In this document: positions 17,427-26,677 of the stretch, one piece after another
Layout: every line of letters starts with the position of its first letter
Numbering within the stretch: position 1 is the first letter of the stretch
NCBI RefSeq assembly: GCF_003316845.1
Contig: NZ_QMIK01000008.1
Location: forward strand, 1 to 64,000
DNA: 64,000 bases
Direction: 5' to 3'
Origin: Cognataquiflexum aquatile
GTDB lineage: Bacteria; Bacteroidota; Bacteroidia; Cytophagales; Cyclobacteriaceae
The notes under the pieces: generated by a model
Databases searched by the model: none
Told to the model about the DNA's origin: nothing
The model's input: the letters and a program-made list of their open reading frames with translations, nothing else
Position numbers and translations under genes: made by a program

Positions 17427-19361
17427 CTAATATCCAATCTCCATACTTCCCCCCTTGGGGATACTTCCTTTCCAATCCGAATGATGGAATGGCCCATTGG
17501 GATCGTCTCTACGCTGATAAGTGTGGGCACCAAAGTAATCCCTTTGTGCCTGAATCAGATTGGCTGATGAATCAGCAGTAATCCTTCCGTAGAAGTAATT
17601 GATGGCCGCTGACATGACCGGCAAGGAATAATTGTGCTGTAGCCCCAAGCCAACGATGTAAGAGAGGTCATACCGGAGTTCTTTGATCTTGGTTTTCATC
17701 TGTTTGGCTTTCAGCAGCGAACTGTTTTCCTTGTACAAAGCAACCATGTTTTCCATCAGCGTCGAACGGATAATACATCCATTGGTCCAAATCCGTGATA
17801 TCTCACTCATATTGAGGTTCCAGTTTTCTGTCAGGGAGACCTGATTCATCAATTCAAATCCTACTTCGTGGTTGATGATGCGGGTGAGGGCGTAAGCGTT
17901 TTTGATTTTCTCAATCAGAATGACCTTGTCTTCTCCAAAAGCTCCGAATCGATGACCGAAAAAAGTAGCCAATTCTTCCCGCTCGTCTTTGTTGCCGGAC
18001 AGCATCCTAGCGGTGACAGCTTCCGAAAGTGGGCTATAAGCGACATTGTATTTCAATGCGGTGGTCAAGGACCAAGAGCCTGTTCCCTTTTGTCCGGCTT
18101 TGTCCAACACCTGATCGAGCAGGAAGTTTTTCCCTTCCTTGGCAAGCAGGATGTCGGCGGTGATTTCGAGCAGGTAACTTTTCAGACCTTCATTGGTCCA
18201 GGATTTCAGTGTTCTTGAAATTTCGGGATAGGAGAGTTTCAGGCCAAACTTCATCAGGTGGACAGTTTCTGCCAAAGTCTGCATTTCACCGTATTCGATG
18301 CTGTTATGGACCATTTTGATAAAATGTCCCGCACCCGAATTGCCGATAAAGCTGACACATGGGGCGCCGTTATTGTCTTTGGCGGCTATTTTTTTGAGGT
18401 AAGGGGATACCAAGTCATAAGCTTCCTGATTTCCGCTTGGCATCAAAGACGGTCCTTTTCTAGCTCCTTCTTCCCCTCCGGAAACTCCCATCGGAATAAA
18501 ATGGAAGCCTTTGGAATTTAGCTCTTCGTACCTTCTTTTCGAATCTTCAAAAAATGAATTTCCCCCGTCAATGATGATGTCTCCCGGCTCAAGCATCGGA
18601 AGTAATTGCGAGATCTGCATATCTATCGCATTGCCGGCAGGGATCATCAGGAGGATTTTCTTGGGTTTTTCGAGGGAAGAAATAAATTCCTCCAATTCAT
18701 CAAAACCTTTCAGAAGTGGAAGATCCGAATTTTCTGTTGCAAATGTGGAAGCGATTTTTTCCTCTTTTCCTTCGACATGCCTGTTGTACACTGCCGTCGG
18801 GATTCCGTTGTCAGCAAGGTTGAGAGCAAGGCTTTTGCCCATTACTCCCATGCCTATGACGCCAAAGTGAAGTGATGGCATCTTGATTTCTTCTATTTTA
18901 AGAATTTCCCCAACCATTTCTTCAGGAGTTTTTGAGATATCAATCCGATGTCCATATTCGGGTTCCTCCCAAGTTTCCAATTGGGAATCCAATAGGCCGG
19001 GATTCATATAGTGGCCTTTTCGCAAGGAAAGCCTTTCGGTCAAAATATCTTTGCTGCCAATGAGGTGCAGCCATACTATCGAAGGGACTACTTGGAGAAT
19101 TTGCCTGTAGTGTTCTCGCAGTGCCGAACAGGCGAGGATTCCGCCGCCAGCTGATTCCCATGTTTTGATATTATCAGCAAGGTGCTCGAGCCAAGGCTGT
19201 CGGTCGTGGTCGGTCAGGGGAATTCCCTGTGTCATCTTTTCCACATTGGCTTTGGGATGAAAGTCATCTGCATCAAAAAAAGGCAGCCGAAGTTTCTTGG
19301 CCAATAGGGAACCTAAAGTTGTTTTTCCGCTTCCCGAAACACCTGTTACAATAATTATCAT
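17427..19361 (-). CDS. Gluconokinase / 6-phosphogluconate dehydrogenase fusion
   Basis: 644 aa. Residues 1-155 are a gluconokinase of the GntK type: P-loop GVSGSGKTTLG (7-17), DADDFHP, GIPLTDHDRQPWL and CSALREHYR. From M161 to the end (484 residues, a complete length) is a decarboxylating 6-phosphogluconate dehydrogenase: GVIGMGVMGKSLALNLADNG for the cofactor, DGGNSFFEDSKRR, GVSGGEEGARKGPSLMPSG and the catalytic MVHNSIEYGEMQ. The two activities are consecutive, gluconate to 6-phosphogluconate to ribulose-5-phosphate, so the fusion joins two steps of one route. M161 could also act as an internal start giving a free dehydrogenase. No zwf is in the window. Confidence 0.93.
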   Translation of the reverse strand: MIIIVTGVSGSGKTTLGSLLAKKLRLPFFDADDFHPKANVEKMTQGIPLTDHDRQPWLEHLADNIKTWESAGGGILACSALREHYRQILQVVPSIVWLHLIGSKDILTERLSLRKGHYMNPGLLDSQLETWEEPEYGHRIDISKTPEEMVGEILKIEEIKMPSLHFGVIGMGVMGKSLALNLADNGIPTAVYNRHVEGKEEKIASTFATENSDLPLLKGFDELEEFISSLEKPKKILLMIPAGNAIDMQISQLLPMLEPGDIIIDGGNSFFEDSKRRYEELNSKGFHFIPMGVSGGEEGARKGPSLMPSGNQEAYDLVSPYLKKIAAKDNNGAPCVSFIGNSGAGHFIKMVHNSIEYGEMQTLAETVHLMKFGLKLSYPEISRTLKSWTNEGLKSYLLEITADILLAKEGKNFLLDQVLDKAGQKGTGSWSLTTALKYNVAYSPLSEAVTARMLSGNKDEREELATFFGHRFGAFGEDKVILIEKIKNAYALTRIINHEVGFELMNQVSLTENWNLNMSEISRIWTNGCIIRSTLMENMVALYKENSSLLKAKQMKTKIKELRYDLSYIVGLGLQHNYSLPVMSAAINYFYGRITADSSANLIQAQRDYFGAHTYQRRDDPNGPFHHSDWKGSIPKGGSMEIGY

Positions 19362-19412
19362 AGCCGAAATTAAGAAATTTAATTATTTTCACCATGAAGA
19401 GTTTGGGAAGGA

Positions 19413-20870
19413 ATGATAACCACAGCTGAAAATAATATTGACCACATCTACACCAAAAAAGTCGGAGACCTCCATTTCCGTAATTTATCGGTTTGTCCGG
19501 TCCATACCCCTGTTTTTGAAGTTGCCCGCTTGATGGCTAGAGATAAGATTTCCTGCTTTTTTATTGGAGATTCTCCCAATGAAATTATTGGATTTGTCAC
19601 TGATATCACGCTCCGGGACAGGATTATCGCCGATAAGCTTTCTTTTGATACCCCTGTGGGAGAAATCATGGACAGGAATATCGTTTACATTCATGATTCA
19701 GCTTTCCTGTATGAAGCGCTTTTGATGATGTTCCGGACCAAGACGAGATACCTTTTGGTCAAAAACAAAGAAACATTTGTCGGCTGGATCAGCCGAAATA
19801 AAATCCTATCAGAGCAGGCGCAGGGCCCTTTTGTTTTTATCCAATCTGTGAAGCAGTCTATGGATACGGAAGAACTGAAGGAAAAGTGGGAGCAAGTTCC
19901 TCAAATTATCCATCAGCTGATCGATAAAGGGCTCAAATCACAGATCGTCAATCAGATTATTACCACCGTGGCGGACACGATCGCCCTGAGGATCATCGAA
20001 AATACCATCAGGGAAATAGGAGAACCCCCGGCCAAGTTTGTTTTTTTTGTGCTTGGCAGCGAGGGGCGGGCGGAACAAACCCTCAAAACAGATCAGGACA
20101 ACGCCATCATCTATGAAGACAAGGCCAATGAACACCGCGAAATGGTCAGGGAATACTTTTTGGATTTTGCCGAAAGGGTTTCTTTTGCCTTGGATCAGGT
20201 CGGATTTGTATTTTGCAAAGGTGGATTTATGGCCAAAAACCCAAAATGGACGCATTCTCTTTCCCATTGGAAGCGGAATTATGAAAGCTGGATTCAGGAA
20301 TCCACTCCCGAAACTGTCATGAAGTATTCGACTTTCTTCGACTGCAGGCCGATTTATGGGGAATTTGGATTGTTGGAGGATTTGAGGAAATTTATGGACC
20401 AACAGCTTGAAAATCCTTCCGAGAAGTTTTTTATCAATATGGGGACCAATGCACTTCAGTTTGAGCCGCCACTGACTTTTTTCAAAAACATAAAAACCTA
20501 CAAGATTGATGGGGAGAAACATTTCAACATCAAAAAAACCATGACGCCTATCGTGGACCTTGTCCGCATATTTGCTTTGAAATACAGGATTTTTGAGACC
20601 AATACAGGAGACAGGATCAGGATGCTCGAGGAGCAAAAGATTTTTACCGACAAGGAAGCAAAGGAGATTTCCCATGCCTACTATTACCTAATGGGGATCA
20701 GGTTGGAAAAGCAGTCGTTACAGCTTATGGAAAACAAAAGCAATCCGACCAACCACGTCAGTACCGATGAGCTGACCAAAGTGCAGATGGTGACTTTGGT
20801 GGAAATATTCAAGGTGATCAAAGAATTTCAATTGAAAATCAAGATTGAATTTACTAAAAATATATTTTAG
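19413..20870 (+). CDS. CBS-domain DUF294 nucleotidyltransferase-like protein
   Basis: 485 aa. Residues about 15-135 form a CBS domain pair (VFEVARLMARDKISCFFIGD, DRNIVYIHDSAFLYEALLMM). Residues about 150-345 are DUF294, a nucleotidyltransferase-like domain with FVLGSEGRAEQTLKTDQDN (the GS...EQ...DxD metal motif), and the C-terminal 140 residues match the DUF294_C helical region. Such proteins probably transfer a nucleotidyl group, related to GlnD-type uridylyltransferases, in response to adenine nucleotides bound by the CBS pair. The target is unknown. It faces away from the gntK-gnd gene with 51 nt between starts, so the promoters overlap. Confidence 0.88.
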   Translation: MITTAENNIDHIYTKKVGDLHFRNLSVCPVHTPVFEVARLMARDKISCFFIGDSPNEIIGFVTDITLRDRIIADKLSFDTPVGEIMDRNIVYIHDSAFLYEALLMMFRTKTRYLLVKNKETFVGWISRNKILSEQAQGPFVFIQSVKQSMDTEELKEKWEQVPQIIHQLIDKGLKSQIVNQIITTVADTIALRIIENTIREIGEPPAKFVFFVLGSEGRAEQTLKTDQDNAIIYEDKANEHREMVREYFLDFAERVSFALDQVGFVFCKGGFMAKNPKWTHSLSHWKRNYESWIQESTPETVMKYSTFFDCRPIYGEFGLLEDLRKFMDQQLENPSEKFFINMGTNALQFEPPLTFFKNIKTYKIDGEKHFNIKKTMTPIVDLVRIFALKYRIFETNTGDRIRMLEEQKIFTDKEAKEISHAYYYLMGIRLEKQSLQLMENKSNPTNHVSTDELTKVQMVTLVEIFKVIKEFQLKIKIEFTKNIF

Positions 20871-21136
20871 CAAAATTTGAATATCTTTTTTAAAATTTTT
20901 ATAAAAGTCTATGATTTAACGTAAAAGTTTTTTTATTTTTGCATAAATAATTTCCCGGCTGTATTTAATTAAATTAAGTTGAATACAGAAGGTAATCCGA
21001 GCAAGCCTAAATATTTATTCTTCGCGAATGAATTGATGCCAAATTTAAATTGGTTTGTTTAGTTTGGTAATTGAAAAAATTGCGTCACTCCATTTGTCAT
21101 ATATTTCTAAAAAGTCCGAAACAAAAAAACAGTCCT
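20871..21136. other. Intergenic region with a possible -7 element
   Basis: 266 bp of AT-rich sequence without a gene. TATTTTTG at 20934-20941 fits the Bacteroidota -7 consensus TAnnTTTG on the plus strand, but I see no TTG at the right distance upstream. If used it would give a leader of about 190 nt for the downstream NagB-type gene. No riboswitch is evident. Confidence 0.3.
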
Positions 21137-23467
21137 ATGCTTAGCAAATACCCGCTTTCAGAAGTAGAAAAAGCTTTCCAAAGAGAATCCGGTGTCGATA
21201 AGATAAGTACGCTGATTCCCTATCTTTTGGTGGATAATTTCCCAAAATTAGGGCTTATCACTGCGTGTAGATTTTTGGAATGGGTTTCTGAAAATCCCAA
21301 GGGAGTCATCAGTTTGCCAACAGGCAAAACCCCGGAATATTTCATCAAATGGACACAATACCTTTTGGAGAATTGGGACACCAAAAAGGGAAAAGAAACC
21401 AGAGAAAAACATGGACTTGGGGCCGTCAAAAAACCTTATCTCAAGGATTTGACTTTTGTGCAGATAGATGAGTTTTATCCGATTTCTTCCAAGCAGAAAA
21501 ACAGTTTTTTTGACTACGTCAATAAATTTTACCTCGAAGGTTTCGGTCTGAGCAAAGAAAAGGCAATCCTGATCAATTCGGATGAGATTCCTTTAGCCGG
21601 AGGGAAACATTTCAAGGAAGTTTTCCCTGATCTGAAAGTGGATCTTTCCTTGAGATTCCGTGACCCGATAAACAACTTAGAAAAAATCCAACAAGAATCG
21701 ATTTACAAAATCGACCATTGGTGTGGGCAATATGAGCAGAAAATCAGGGATGCAGGCGGAATCGGATTCTTTTTGGGCGGCATCGGGCCGGATGGCCACA
21801 TTGCCTTCAATACCCGCGGTTCGCATCTTTTTTCGACGACAAGGCTGACAGAAACCAACTTTGAAACCCAAGCGGTAGCAGCAGGGGATTTGGGAGGGAT
21901 AGAAGTATCGGCCAATAGGCTGGTCATCACCATTGGTCTGGATACGATTGTGTTCAATCCCGATGCAGTTGGGATCATCATTGCTGCCGGTGAAGCTAAA
22001 GCACAGATTGTCAAAGATTCCCTGGAGACTCCATTGGACAATGTCTACCCGGCCACAGTACTACAAAAACTGAAAAACGGACGCTTTTATCTTACCAAAG
22101 GGGCGGCGGTAAAGTTGACGGATTCTGTGGACGCCTATTACCGTCAAGGCGAATGGACTTGGGAAAAAACAGAAAGGGCCATCGTTGACCTTTGTAAAAA
22201 AATCAAGAAATATGGTCACCGTCTCAAAATGGAGGACCTGAAAGCCGATAAATATACCGCCATGATTCCGGGATTGTCCGAGGAAACGGTCAATCAGGTA
22301 ATGGAAAGTACCATTGCCAAACTTACCCGTGGCATCACGCAGGAGCGGGATGAAGTTTTGCTCCATACAGGACCTCACCATGATGATATCTCATTGGGTA
22401 TTTTGCCTCATATCACCAACCAATTGCATGAATACAGCAATGAGGCACACTTCTCTGTCTTGACATCAGGATTTACAGCGGTCACCAATACTTTTGTGAT
22501 CGATACCCTTCTCCAGACCAAAAAACTTTTGGATGAAGGAAAAATCCAGATGGTCAAATTTGAGGATTTCTTTGATGTTGGTTACAAACTGAAAACTGAT
22601 AAAGATGTCTACCATTTTCTGACCAATGTGGCTTCGGAGGATTTGGATGAAAGGATCAGGGGACTTTGCCACAGGGTAGTGCGTGCTGTAGTCGATGTGT
22701 TTGAAGTCAAGTCGGCGGCCAAGTTGAGAGAAACCATCAACGACATCATCAGTATCCTCAGGAATTCCTATGACGGAGAAAAAAATCCGGCCAAAATCCA
22801 GAAACTCAAAGGAATGATCAGGGAATTTGAAGAGGAACTTGTTTGGGCTCATTTTGGAGTTCAGGTGAAAAACGTGCACCATTTGAGATTGGGATTCTAC
22901 ACCGGCGACATTTTTACAGAGCAGCCTGACAAAAAAAGGGACGTTATTCCGATTGTTGAATTGTTCAGAAAGGTCAATCCGACCAAAATCAGTCTGACCC
23001 TTGATCCTGAAGGTTCGGGTCCTGACACGCACTATAAAGTCCTTCAAGCCACTGCAGAGGCTGTCAGACAATGGGGTGAGGAAAAAGACCTGAGCAAGTT
23101 GAGAATCATCGGCTATAGAAATGTGTGGTTCAAATTTGAGCCGCATGAAGCAAATGTAATCGTGCCGGTTTCCTTGGGCGACATGTCGGTGATGGAAGAT
23201 TCTTTCTCCAACTGTTACCTCAGCCAAGTGAATGCTTCTTTCCCGAGTTACTCACACAACGGTAAATTTTCTACTGTTGCCAAGCGTACATGGGTTGGAC
23301 AACTTGACGATATTCAGCTACTTTTGGGGAAAAATTATTTTTACCTTCATGAAACAGCAAAAGTCAGATCCAGTCATGGGCTGATCTTTTTCAAAGATAT
23401 GAATGTGGAAGAGTTTTTGGCCCATGCCCGGGAACTTGAAAAGTCCATTGAGGGTATGCTTGATTAA
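21137..23467 (+). CDS. nagB: Glucosamine-6-phosphate deaminase fused to a PIG-L-type domain
   Basis: 776 aa from the ATG at 21137; an upstream TTG would add 22 poorly conserved residues. Residues about 25-345 are a NagB/RpiA-fold deaminase: ISLPTGKTPEYF, FVQIDEFYPI with the catalytic Asp, and GGIGPDGHIAFN. Residues about 405-760 are a PIG-L/LmbE-like deacetylase, with LHTGPHHDDISLG in place of the usual HPDDE zinc motif. Long NagB-PIG-L proteins occur in Bacteroidota. The pairing could couple N-deacetylation to deamination of amino sugars, which is inference. A ROK kinase gene follows, fitting amino-sugar use. A weak terminator lies just downstream. Confidence 0.88.
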   Translation: MLSKYPLSEVEKAFQRESGVDKISTLIPYLLVDNFPKLGLITACRFLEWVSENPKGVISLPTGKTPEYFIKWTQYLLENWDTKKGKETREKHGLGAVKKPYLKDLTFVQIDEFYPISSKQKNSFFDYVNKFYLEGFGLSKEKAILINSDEIPLAGGKHFKEVFPDLKVDLSLRFRDPINNLEKIQQESIYKIDHWCGQYEQKIRDAGGIGFFLGGIGPDGHIAFNTRGSHLFSTTRLTETNFETQAVAAGDLGGIEVSANRLVITIGLDTIVFNPDAVGIIIAAGEAKAQIVKDSLETPLDNVYPATVLQKLKNGRFYLTKGAAVKLTDSVDAYYRQGEWTWEKTERAIVDLCKKIKKYGHRLKMEDLKADKYTAMIPGLSEETVNQVMESTIAKLTRGITQERDEVLLHTGPHHDDISLGILPHITNQLHEYSNEAHFSVLTSGFTAVTNTFVIDTLLQTKKLLDEGKIQMVKFEDFFDVGYKLKTDKDVYHFLTNVASEDLDERIRGLCHRVVRAVVDVFEVKSAAKLRETINDIISILRNSYDGEKNPAKIQKLKGMIREFEEELVWAHFGVQVKNVHHLRLGFYTGDIFTEQPDKKRDVIPIVELFRKVNPTKISLTLDPEGSGPDTHYKVLQATAEAVRQWGEEKDLSKLRIIGYRNVWFKFEPHEANVIVPVSLGDMSVMEDSFSNCYLSQVNASFPSYSHNGKFSTVAKRTWVGQLDDIQLLLGKNYFYLHETAKVRSSHGLIFFKDMNVEEFLAHARELEKSIEGMLD

Positions 23468-23496
23468 TCGCTAGCAAACCAATATTTTGGAAAAAG

Positions 23497-23517
23497 GAGA
23501 ATGAATGAATCATTCTT
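23497..23517 (+). terminator. Weak hairpin after the NagB-type gene
   Basis: An 8-bp stem (GAGAATGA / TCATTCTT with one G-T pair), 5-nt loop, followed by CTTTTTC. It sits 30 nt after the stop and 35 nt before the ROK gene start, so it may only attenuate. Confidence 0.35.
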
Positions 23518-23551
23518 CTTTTTCTGTTTAAAGCTTAAAAACCTTAGACCT

Positions 23552-24436
23552 ATGCTGAAAACCGAAAAACCTATTCTTGGACTTGACATTGGAGGCACCA
23601 ACATCAAAGCAGGAGTTCTTGTTGGTTCTGAATTGATAGATATCCGCACCATTGCTACTCCCTCTCAGGAAAGCCAGGATTTTATCCTGGAAACAATCGC
23701 GGAATTGATTTCTTCTTACAGCCATCATGATTTTTATGCCATTGGAATAGGGATTCCGGGATTGATCAACACAGATCTGGGACTTGTGCTCAACCTTGAG
23801 AACATCCCTTCCTTCAGGAGGGTACATCTAAGGGATTTTTTGGAACAAAGATTTTCAAAACCGGTGTATATAAATAATGACGCCAATTGCTTTGCCTTGG
23901 GCGAATACAAATTTGGGGCAGCGGGAGTTTACAAGCATGTGGTGGGAATTACTCTCGGTACCGGCCTTGGGGCAGGAATCATTGCCAACGGCCATTTGTA
24001 TTGTGGATTCAATTGTGCGGCAGGAGAATGGTGCTCAGCACCTTACCTCGATCAGGACTTTGAGTTTTATTGCAGCAGCAAATTTTTTAATGCCAAATAT
24101 GGCTCGAAAGCCAAAACTTTGTCCAAAAAAGCCAAAGAAGGCGATCCTGAAGCAATCAGGGCTTATGCGGAATTTGGACACCATTTAGGTGAACTGATCA
24201 AAAATATCCTGTACACTTTAGCACCTCAGGCCATAGTTTTGGGAGGTTCGATCCGAAAGGCTTTTCCATATTTTCAGGAAAGTATGATGGCCAATATTGC
24301 TACATTCAAATATCCCTCAGTGAGTCAGAACCTTAAAATTTTGATTTCTGATCTGGATGAAACTGCCATTCATGGTGCAGTCGCCTTGGTGGACGAATAT
24401 GCCGCACAAGTCGAGCCTGTTGCCAAAGCGTCCTGA
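23552..24436 (+). CDS. ROK family sugar kinase
   Basis: 294 aa from the ATG at 23552, which begins shortly before the phosphate motif; an upstream start would add 17 Phe-rich residues. N-terminal LGLDIGGTNIKAG is the ATP-phosphate motif of ROK kinases; VYINNDANCFALGE supplies the catalytic Asp, and GITLGTGLGAGII the second phosphate loop. The usual CxCGxxGCxE zinc motif is not present: the segment reads NCAAGEWCSAPY. Likely a glucokinase or N-acetylglucosamine/mannosamine kinase. Position next to the NagB fusion favours an amino-sugar substrate. No helix-turn-helix, so not a ROK repressor. Confidence 0.87.
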   Translation: MLKTEKPILGLDIGGTNIKAGVLVGSELIDIRTIATPSQESQDFILETIAELISSYSHHDFYAIGIGIPGLINTDLGLVLNLENIPSFRRVHLRDFLEQRFSKPVYINNDANCFALGEYKFGAAGVYKHVVGITLGTGLGAGIIANGHLYCGFNCAAGEWCSAPYLDQDFEFYCSSKFFNAKYGSKAKTLSKKAKEGDPEAIRAYAEFGHHLGELIKNILYTLAPQAIVLGGSIRKAFPYFQESMMANIATFKYPSVSQNLKILISDLDETAIHGAVALVDEYAAQVEPVAKAS

Positions 24437-24470
24437 CGGCGTGACAACCCTTTCGAAATAAAATTTGGAT

Positions 24471-24494
24471 ACCTCAATTAGAAATGCCTGAGGT
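24471..24494. terminator. Small inverted repeat between ROK and CBS genes
   Basis: ACCTCA / TGAGGT stem with a 12-nt loop, followed by TTTAAAAA, 35 nt after the ROK stop. Low stability; may be a weak terminator. Confidence 0.3.
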
Positions 24495-24535
24495 TTAAAA
24501 ATATTCGTAAATTCGGGCTTTATAACCCAAATTTT

Positions 24536-25903
24536 ATGATTTATAATTCCATTATTGAAACCATTGGAAATACACCAATGGTAAGGTTGAACAGGCTGAA
24601 CAAAGGCATCAAGGGAGAGATTCTCGTCAAAGTTGAATATTTCAATCCGGGAAACTCGATGAAAGACAGGATGGCCATCAAGATGGTCGAAGATGCGGAA
24701 GAAGCCGGATTTTTGAAACCGGGAGGGACAATCATAGAAGGAACAAGTGGGAATACCGGAATGGGTTTGGCTTTGGCCGCCATTGCCAAAGGGTACAGGT
24801 GCATTTTTACAATGGCTGACAAGCAGTCCAAAGAGAAAATCGATATCCTCAAAGCAGTTGGTGCAGAAGTGATCGTATGTCCGACGAATGTGACTCCGGA
24901 TGACCCAAGGTCCTATTATTCTGTGGCCAAAAAACTGAATCAGGATATTCCCAACTCTTTTTATCCTAACCAATACGATAACTTATCCAATTCGTTAGCT
25001 CATTACGAGACCACAGGTCCCGAAATCTGGCGCGATACAGAAGGAAAAATTACCCATTATGCTGCCGGGGTGGGAACGGGAGGATCTATGTGTGGTACGG
25101 CAAAATACCTGAAAGAACAAAATCCTGACATCATCACCGTGGGAATTGATACCTATGGTTCGGTATTCAAAAAATATAAAGAAACAGGAATCTTCGACGA
25201 AAATGAAATTTACCCTTACCTGACTGAAGGGATTGGTGAGGATATTTTGCCAAAAAATGTTGATTTTTCACTGATTGATCACTTTATCAAAGTGACTGAT
25301 AAAGATGCGGCCGTCATGACAAGAAGACTGTCACGGGAAGAAGGACTTTTTGTTGGATGGTCTTGTGGGTCTGCGGTCCATGGCGCTTTGGAATATGCCA
25401 AAGAAAACCTGAAAGAGGGAGACCGCATGGTAATCATCCTTCCTGACCATGGGACGAGGTATCTCGGCAAAATCTACAATGACGATTGGATGAGAAACCA
25501 CGGCTTTCTTGAAAACAAAACTTTTGGAACAGCCCGAGATATCATCAGTGCCAGAAATGGCAGTTACCAATTGGTAGTTTCCCACAAAAATGACAAAGTC
25601 AAAGATGCCATCCACCTGATGAACGGAAAAAGCGTTTCCCAGATCCCTGTTTTGGAAGATGGTCACGTGGTCGGTTGCCTTACAGACAGTAAACTTTTGA
25701 CCAAAATTATTGAGAATCCGGAATTGAAAGACGCAACGGTCGCCGATGTGATGGAAGCATCTATGAAATTTGTGGCTTTGGACAGCACCTTGGATGTGTT
25801 GAGTTCGATGTTGGATAAAGAGAAGGCAGTTTTGGTAAGAGATGATAACCATCAGATCCATATTGTCACCAAACATGATATCTTGGAAGCAATGACAAAA
25901 TAA
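24536..25903 (+). CDS. Cystathionine beta-synthase with C-terminal CBS domains
   Basis: 455 aa. PLP-dependent fold type II enzyme: IGNTPMVRLNRLNKG, NPGNSMKDRMA with the PLP lysine, EGTSGNTGMGLA for the substrate loop, and GVGTGGSMCGTAKYLK for the PLP phosphate. Residues about 335-455 carry two CBS motifs, as in cystathionine beta-synthase and unlike plain cysteine synthase CysK. It condenses serine (or O-acetylserine) with homocysteine (or sulfide). The two activities cannot be separated by sequence alone, but the CBS tail makes cystathionine synthesis the better call. Probably its own transcript. The gene ends beside a heptamer-rich gap. Confidence 0.9.
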   Translation: MIYNSIIETIGNTPMVRLNRLNKGIKGEILVKVEYFNPGNSMKDRMAIKMVEDAEEAGFLKPGGTIIEGTSGNTGMGLALAAIAKGYRCIFTMADKQSKEKIDILKAVGAEVIVCPTNVTPDDPRSYYSVAKKLNQDIPNSFYPNQYDNLSNSLAHYETTGPEIWRDTEGKITHYAAGVGTGGSMCGTAKYLKEQNPDIITVGIDTYGSVFKKYKETGIFDENEIYPYLTEGIGEDILPKNVDFSLIDHFIKVTDKDAAVMTRRLSREEGLFVGWSCGSAVHGALEYAKENLKEGDRMVIILPDHGTRYLGKIYNDDWMRNHGFLENKTFGTARDIISARNGSYQLVVSHKNDKVKDAIHLMNGKSVSQIPVLEDGHVVGCLTDSKLLTKIIENPELKDATVADVMEASMKFVALDSTLDVLSSMLDKEKAVLVRDDNHQIHIVTKHDILEAMTK

Positions 25904-25997
25904 TGGTTAATTGGCTATTGGGTTATTTGTATCGGTTTCATGATGATAAATGGATTTAAATAATTGAATAATCCTTTCATACCGAGCTTCGAATTTT

Positions 25998-26039
25998 TCT
26001 CAAATCTCAAATCTCATGTCTCACGTCTCATATCTCTTT
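25998..26039. repeat. Heptamer array TCTCANN x6 directly before a start codon
   Basis: Six consecutive 7-mers beginning TCTCA (AA, AA, TG, CG, TA; the last one reads TCTCTTT) end 8 nt before the ATG at 26048. A weaker GGTTATT-type 7-nt-periodic stretch sits right after the preceding stop at about 25904-25930. The whole gap between the CBS gene and the membrane protein gene (144 bp) is thus largely repeat, and the ribosome binding site of the next gene would fall inside it. Confidence 0.75.
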
Positions 26040-26047
26040 TCTTATAA

Positions 26048-26677
26048 ATGAGTAAAAAAAAATTAGAACAACTTAGGGTTACAGGCTACGATTTCGATTT
26101 CAATGACATATTTCAAAGGGCTTGGAAAATGTTTCTCAAGCAGCCGGTTTTGAGCGTGGCATATACCATGCTCATCATTTCTTTGCAGTTGATGGCAGTT
26201 GTGTACCTGGATAAATTTGCCTTTGTTTTTGCACTGTTTTTGGCACCTCCGCTCTATTCGGGATTCTATTTAGCGGCCAATAGGATCAGTTTGGGATTAC
26301 CGGTAATCTATCCGGATTTCTTCAAGGGCTTCAGTTTTTATATGCCGATTTTTTCTATATGGCTTATTGGACAAATTTTGGTGGCTCTGGGATTGTTTGC
26401 ATTTTTGATTCCGGGAATTTACCTCGCAGTAGGATATAGCTTTGCGGTTTTGATGGCTTTGTTTGGCGGTTTTGATTTTTGGACAGCATTGGAAGAAAGC
26501 AGAAAATTGATCACTGTGAGGTGGTGGAAATTTTTTGTTTTCACATTGATCTTAATCATTATCAATTTGTTGGGTATTCTCACGCTAGGGTTGGGGTTAT
26601 TGGTCACCATCCCGATTACTTTCTATGCTACCTACATTCTGTTTGAGGATTTGACAAAAGATATCTTTTCTGAATAG
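26048..26677 (+). CDS. Multi-pass membrane protein, function unknown
   Basis: 209 aa with about five hydrophobic helices (around 33-53, 57-75, 97-118, 120-140 and 160-195). The N-terminal DFNDIFQRAWKMFLKQP segment and the FLIPGIYLAVGYSFAVLMAL and FWTALEESRKLI segments resemble DUF975-like / BPSS1780-type inner-membrane proteins. Such proteins often have a helix before each of two half repeats. No enzymatic motif. Flanked by repeat-rich intergenic DNA on both sides, so transcribed alone. Confidence 0.65.
   Translation: MSKKKLEQLRVTGYDFDFNDIFQRAWKMFLKQPVLSVAYTMLIISLQLMAVVYLDKFAFVFALFLAPPLYSGFYLAANRISLGLPVIYPDFFKGFSFYMPIFSIWLIGQILVALGLFAFLIPGIYLAVGYSFAVLMALFGGFDFWTALEESRKLITVRWWKFFVFTLILIIINLLGILTLGLGLLVTIPITFYATYILFEDLTKDIFSE

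Noticed and set aside
25998-26039. Short regularly spaced repeats considered as a CRISPR array
   Set aside because: The units are contiguous 7-mers with no spacers and no cas genes are in the window.
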